A stretch of 64,000 bases of DNA from Cupriavidus basilensis. GTDB lineage: Bacteria > Pseudomonadota > Gammaproteobacteria > Burkholderiales > Burkholderiaceae. Positions 62,428 through 64,000 of the stretch are shown piece by piece. Below the pieces are notes generated by a model. That model was not told the origin of the DNA. It was given only the letters and a program-made list of their open reading frames with translations, and did not search any database. The position numbers and the translations under genes were made by a program. The stretch covers positions 1,178,001 through 1,242,000 of the forward strand of contig NZ_CP062804.1 in NCBI RefSeq assembly GCF_008801925.2, given 5' to 3'. Position 1 is the first letter of the stretch. Each line of letters starts with the position of its first letter.

Positions 62428-62444
62428 ACGCAAGCGGTGTGCCA
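62428..62444 (-). promoter_or_regulatory. sigma-54 promoter of the nitrate operon
   Basis: On the minus strand TGGCAC-ACCGC-TTGCG matches the -24/-12 consensus TGGCAC-N5-TTGCW, with GG and GC ten bases apart. Transcription would start near 62418, giving a ~135-base leader before narK. NtrC control is expected for nitrate assimilation; I could not find a clean NtrC dyad upstream. Confidence 0.75.
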
Positions 62445-62739
62445 GGGCGGTTTGTGATGGATGGCGGGTTTTTTGCGCTGCGCAGGGGCGTCAGGCCGGG
62501 AGGCGATGCGCCGAGGTGGGGCGGGGCGGCACGGTCATGGTGCAGTGCAATGGACCGGGGCGGTGCGCGGGGTGGTGCGGGCCGTAGCTGGTTTCAGGCT
62601 GTCTACCCGGCCGTGGATGCCGGGATCTGATGGTTATGCCACGTCCTGCCGGCGTGCCAAGTCCTTGGCTCCAGGCCGCCGGAAGCCGCGCCGGACGTTA
62701 TGCTGCCCGGGCGCGGTCGTCAATTCGGGCCGCTTCGAG
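62445..62739. other. spacer upstream of the nitrate operon
   Basis: GC-rich, without a convincing gene. Enhancer sites for the sigma-54 promoter would be expected here; GGTGCA-like half sites occur near 62540 but not as a proper dyad. Confidence 0.35.
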
Positions 62740-63138
62740 TCAGATCGAGGCCGAATGACACACCGCTTCCACGCGATTGCCCGCCGGATCGAAGAGGAAC
62801 GCCGCGTAGTATCCGGTGTGGTAGTCAGGCCGCAGGCCCGGATCCCCATCCGACACTCCCCCGGCGGCGAGGCCCGCGGCGAAGAACGCATCCACCTGTT
62901 CGCGGGACGACGACTTGAAGCACCAATGCCGCTTGTTGGCTTCGATCCTGCTCGGGTCGAGATAGATCGCCAGGCACGTCGACACCGTATCGCTGGACGT
63001 GCAGCGCTCCCCATAGCCAAGCGCATCGGGGCGATCATAGACCTTCGTTGCCCCCAGCGCTTGCATGACCGAGTCGTAGAACGGACGTGCCGCGTCAAGG
63101 TCGGGCACGCCTATCGAAACATGATCGAGAAGTTGCAT
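62740..63138 (-). CDS. VOC-superfamily (glyoxalase-like) protein
   Basis: A 132-residue single-domain VOC protein: MQLLDHVSIGVPDLDAARPF with a metal-type His at position 6, YDSVMQALGA, and YYAAFLFDPAGNRVEAVCH near the end with the matching Glu. Such small VOC proteins act as lyases, isomerases or antibiotic-binding proteins. Being of glyoxalase type with one module, it is unlikely to be a classical extradiol dioxygenase. No clear operon partner. Confidence 0.85.
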   Translation of the reverse strand: MQLLDHVSIGVPDLDAARPFYDSVMQALGATKVYDRPDALGYGERCTSSDTVSTCLAIYLDPSRIEANKRHWCFKSSSREQVDAFFAAGLAAGGVSDGDPGLRPDYHTGYYAAFLFDPAGNRVEAVCHSASI

Positions 63139-63360
63139 TGATGTTTGCTCCAGTCAGTTCTCGGGTCGTTATTCTAGCCAACCTCCCGTGAGTTGCTGGT
63201 AGCCGCAATTCGAAGCGTCGCTAGTCACGAATCCTCCCCGGTGGTTATCCTGGCGCCCATGCGCAGATCCGGAAGTTTCAATGCCAAAACGTCTGGGATG
63301 GGGCGCAACGATAAAGCGTTCTATCGAGGGCGAGGCTCGTAAGCAGATTACGCTGCGACT

Positions 63361-63978
63361 TCAGGCGGATTGGGTTCGTTTGCGCGGCTTCACGAGTCTT
63401 TCTACTGCACTGTCGGTGACGTCCTTGAATAGCGCAACGTTGCCAGAGGCCCGCGCAGCGAGCATCGCACCGTAGACCAGCGACACGAGCGTTGCGGCCT
63501 CGGTTTGAACCGACGAACCCAGTTTGAAGAGGTTGTTTTTCGTGCCCGACTCGAGAACGTGCTCAATCCACGCAGTGAGGTTATCGAAAAACGCTTTTAC
63601 CTCTTCTGTCACTTCGTGGGGTAGTGACGGGAGTTCGGCGCCGAGCATGCCAGCTACGCAGAACGGAGCACTGTCGTCGGCAATACAGCGTTCCCAATGG
63701 CCAACGTATGCGCGCAACTGCGCAAGAGCGTCGGCACCGCTCGCCTGAAGTGACGCCACGTCGGCGTCAAACGTTGCCCGCCACTCGTTCAACACAGCGA
63801 TCACGAGATCCGTTTTCGTGGGGAAGTGGTGGTGAATGCTCGCCTTGCGAATGTCGATTGCGTCGGCGACGTCGGCATAGCTAAACCCGCTATAGCCGCG
63901 ACGCATGATGAGTTGCCTTCCCGCCTCAATGATCCTGTTCGCGGTGACGTCCCCGGTTGCTGTCATCTTGCCTACCAT
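63361..63978 (-). CDS. TetR-family regulator
   Basis: A 205-residue TetR protein. The HTH is IIEAGRQLIMRRGYSGFSYA then VADAIDIRKASIHHHFPTKT. The C-terminal part (HWERCIADDSAPFCVAGMLG, ELPSLPHEVTEEVKAFF) resembles the AcuR/TetR_C_6-like group. Composition is less GC-rich than most of the window, suggesting a different history. The ATG at 63978 is used; a second ATG at 63966 is possible. The gene that it controls may lie beyond the right edge. Confidence 0.85.
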   Translation of the reverse strand: MVGKMTATGDVTANRIIEAGRQLIMRRGYSGFSYADVADAIDIRKASIHHHFPTKTDLVIAVLNEWRATFDADVASLQASGADALAQLRAYVGHWERCIADDSAPFCVAGMLGAELPSLPHEVTEEVKAFFDNLTAWIEHVLESGTKNNLFKLGSSVQTEAATLVSLVYGAMLAARASGNVALFKDVTDSAVERLVKPRKRTQSA

Positions 63979-64000
63979 CTAGTCGGTTGAATGCTGAGTA

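Noticed and set aside
62740..63138. The missing extradiol ring-cleavage dioxygenase of the steroid-type cluster
   Set aside because: It is a single short VOC module of 132 residues, far from the cluster and on another transcript; one-domain VOC proteins of this type are not the TesB/HsaC class.
1..64000. tRNA or rRNA genes
   Set aside because: No cloverleaf or rRNA-like segment was recognised on either strand while reading the spacers; a dedicated scan could not be run.

Overview
The window looks like a chromosomal segment of a Burkholderiaceae betaproteobacterium, most likely Cupriavidus or a close Ralstonia-type relative. The basis is high GC throughout, a dispersed hopanoid locus, orphan TctAB, a Gram-negative porin of the Burkholderiales type, a pcaQ/pcaHGB/pcaDC cluster and many LysR, AraC, MocR and TetR regulators. 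Gene families were assigned by reading motifs; no database was searched.

Layout. 1-10.6 kb: hopanoid lipid genes (hpnG partial, mlaA-hpnN, hpnM, hpnH-ispH, hpnA, hpnB) plus an uncharacterised ferritin-like diiron protein that leads the hpnB transcript. 10.7-20.6 kb: small regulator/transporter units (AraC + EamA exporter, surE, a LysR gene next to a relic of a fumarylacetoacetate-hydrolase-type gene, tctBA with a divergent porin, LysE exporter with a divergent MocR regulator). 20.7-28.8 kb: an alcohol/aldehyde oxidation module: FeaR-like AraC activator, aldehyde dehydrogenase, PQQ- and haem c-containing alcohol dehydrogenase, and directly behind it a TonB receptor that closely matches E. coli PqqU/YncD, the PQQ importer. 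28.9-35.4 kb: MFS exporter and the protocatechuate branch of the beta-ketoadipate pathway (pcaQ divergent from pcaH-pcaG-[terminator]-pcaB-pcaDC). 35.4-40.1 kb: an accessory patch with an IS481-type element (perfect 50-bp inverted repeats) that truncates a secreted sulfatase, an SDR with its TetR gene, and a VapBC-like toxin-antitoxin pair. 40.2-50 kb: a steroid-type catabolic cluster. It holds a DUF1302/DUF1329 envelope pair, hydratase, acylating aldehyde dehydrogenase and aldolase (lower meta-cleavage pathway), two SDRs, a meta-cleavage-product hydrolase, a ketosteroid isomerase with all three catalytic residues, and a TetR regulator. No ring-cleaving dioxygenase is present. 50-53.8 kb: a second-copy-type ftsH overlapping ppk2, with a perfect FNR/Anr box and a 113-bp MITE upstream. 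53.8-62.5 kb: assimilatory nitrate genes narK-nirB-nirD-(FAD reductase)-nasA on the minus strand, preceded by a sigma-54 promoter and a two-hairpin leader ending in a terminator. 62.7-64 kb: a VOC protein and a TetR regulator.

How they work together: HpnH/HpnG/HpnA/HpnB extend and decorate hopanoids, and HpnN/MlaA/HpnM probably move them to the outer membrane. PQQ taken up by PqqU could feed the periplasmic alcohol dehydrogenase, whose aldehyde product the aldehyde dehydrogenase oxidises. The pca genes funnel aromatic acids to beta-ketoadipate. The 40-50 kb genes would process a steroid-like substrate and break the liberated dienoate into pyruvate plus an acyl-CoA. The nas genes bring in nitrate and reduce it to ammonium.

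The items most worth a second look are the nitrate leader RNA (62294-62382), the PqqU/PQQ-dehydrogenase linkage, the steroid-type cluster lacking an extradiol dioxygenase, and the FNR-box/MITE/ftsH-ppk2 unit.
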